Positions 63,057 through 64,000 of a DNA stretch of 64,000 nucleotides are shown here, one piece after another. Made by a program: the position numbers and the translations under genes. This DNA comes from Niastella sp. OAS944 (GTDB lineage: Bacteria; Bacteroidota; Bacteroidia; Chitinophagales; Chitinophagaceae), in contig JANUBW010000003.1 in assembly GCA_024809215.1 (NCBI GenBank), positions 248,001 to 312,000 on the forward strand, read 5' to 3'. Position 1 is the stretch's first letter. The number at the start of each line of letters is the position of its first letter. Below the pieces are notes generated by a model. It saw only the letters and a program-made list of their open reading frames with translations. It did no database searches and was not told where the DNA came from.

Positions 63057-64000
63057 TTGGCTACGCATTTTCATCATCTAACGATTGCTGATATCAGGAA
63101 AGAAACGCCCGAATGTGTATCTATAGCATTTGAGGTGCCTGAAGAATTAAAGACCGCCTACCTGTTCAAACAAGGGCAAAACCTTACACTTCGTACGGTC
63201 ATAAATAATGAAGAGGTACGGCGCTCCTATTCTATTTGCAGTTGCCCCACCGATAATGAGCTTCGGGTAGCCATTAAAAAAGCGCCTTATGGCAAGTTCT
63301 CCGTTTGGGCCAATAATATGTTGAAAAAAGGCGATGTGGTTGAAGTAATGCCGCCTACCGGTACCTTCTTTACAGAGCTTAACCCCACGCACAAAAAAAA
63401 GTATCTGGCCTTTGCAGCCGGCAGTGGCATTACGCCGGTTATTTCTATCATAAAGACCACCCTGTTAACTGAACCCGATAGCAGCTTTACCCTGGTATAC
63501 GGTAACCAAAGCAGGAACAGCATTATCTTCAAAGAGCAGCTGGAAGCCTTAAAGAACAAATACATCAACCGCCTTGCCATTCACTTTCTGTTAAGCCGCG
63601 AGCAAACAGATGCCGCCATCTATTCAGGAAGAATTAATGACGAAAAGCTGAACCTGCTGAGCGAAAAACTGATCGATGTTCGTGGCATGGATGATATTTT
63701 TATTTGCGGTCCCGAACAAATGATCTTTACGGTTATGAACTGGCTGCAGGAATATGGTATAGAAAAAAAGAAGATCCATTTTGAGCTGTTTACCACACCG
63801 GGCGAAAAGGCTGAAGTAAGAAGTAGGAAATATGAGGCAGGAAAAGAAGAAGGCACTACCGAAAAAAGTAAGGTTACTGTAAAACTCGATGGAATAGGAT
63901 TTGACTTCGAACTTCCATACGAAGGCCAAACCATACTGGAAGCCGCCCTGCAACAAGGCGCCGACCTGCCGTTTTCCTGCAAAGGCGGTGTTTGCAGCAC
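63057..64000 (+). CDS. paaE: Phenylacetyl-CoA epoxidase reductase subunit PaaE, partial
   Basis: The frame from TTG (63057) runs 314 codons to the window end without a stop. It has an FNR-type FAD domain with RRSYSICS, an NAD-binding domain with AAGSGITPVISI and ICGPEQMIFTV, and the start of a plant-type [2Fe-2S] ferredoxin domain with PFSCKGGVCS. This order is that of PaaE, which passes electrons from NADPH to the PaaABC oxygenase in the ring epoxidation of phenylacetyl-CoA. No ATG is available in frame near the conserved start (THFHHLTIADI), so TTG is the likely start. paaABCD would lie beyond the window. Confidence 0.88.
   Translation, partial: MATHFHHLTIADIRKETPECVSIAFEVPEELKTAYLFKQGQNLTLRTVINNEEVRRSYSICSCPTDNELRVAIKKAPYGKFSVWANNMLKKGDVVEVMPPTGTFFTELNPTHKKKYLAFAAGSGITPVISIIKTTLLTEPDSSFTLVYGNQSRNSIIFKEQLEALKNKYINRLAIHFLLSREQTDAAIYSGRINDEKLNLLSEKLIDVRGMDDIFICGPEQMIFTVMNWLQEYGIEKKKIHFELFTTPGEKAEVRSRKYEAGKEEGTTEKSKVTVKLDGIGFDFELPYEGQTILEAALQQGADLPFSCKGGVCS

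Overview
The window is a chromosomal stretch from a member of the Bacteroidota, most likely Chitinophagia (Chitinophagaceae/Niastella-like). The evidence is a SusC/SusD pair, BACON and lamin-tail secreted proteins, paired FG-GAP/ASPIC-UnbV lipoproteins, a 34-aa ribosomal protein THX, a split methionine synthase, few Shine-Dalgarno sequences, and promoters of the Bacteroidota type (TTTG, about 19-20 nt, TAnnTTTG). No rRNA, CRISPR array or complete insertion sequence was seen.

Region 1 (1-8.0 kb) looks like an integrated island beside tRNA-Arg(CCT). It holds a tyrosine recombinase, a frameshifted DUF6934-like gene with a 56-aa downstream partner, a 1028-aa SIR2-domain protein resembling defence sirtuins, and AT-rich unknown genes. 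Region 2 (8-20.4 kb) is backbone: DinB-like, secreted VOC and TPR proteins, a sigma-54 response regulator with a hybrid histidine kinase, a UvrD-like helicase-nuclease, an Ig-like lipoprotein and recR. Region 3 (20.4-25 kb) is split metH behind a long leader. The two halves are separated by a decayed ORF6N gene and two striking palindromes. Region 4 (25-34 kb) carries a LOG-family protein, exonuclease III, HU, THX, pdxH and envelope lipoproteins. Region 5 (33.8-37.9 kb) carries pyrH, tsf, rpsB, rpsI and rplM; S2 has an RGG-like tail. Region 6 (38-41 kb) has repeat-rich spacers, an HD protein and unknowns. Region 7 (41-53.6 kb) is a nutrient-uptake locus: NrtR-type Nudix regulator, SusC, SusD and two large FG-GAP lipoproteins on one strand. 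Region 8 (54-64 kb) carries ligA, a NUMOD4/HNH protein, a DUF2461 protein, asd with a candidate transcription attenuator, a lamin-tail protein, a PfkB-family kinase, and a TetR regulator followed by paaE, which runs off the end.

The most interesting signals are not ordinary genes. They are: (i) a candidate ribosome-mediated attenuator in front of asd, with promoter, a 20-aa leader peptide rich in Thr and Lys, an antiterminator segment and a terminator; (ii) about 16 degenerate palindromes at a 21-bp period (two helical turns) at 9.4-9.7 kb; (iii) a second helically phased array with an 11-bp period at 39.44-39.57 kb; (iv) two perfect palindromes with the same core and flanks but different, internally compensated stems inside split metH, next to the ORF6N remnant; (v) several genes whose start codon lies 5-8 nt after a TAnnTTTG box, suggesting leaderless mRNAs. 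All assignments come from reading the sequence and from memory of protein families; no database search was run.
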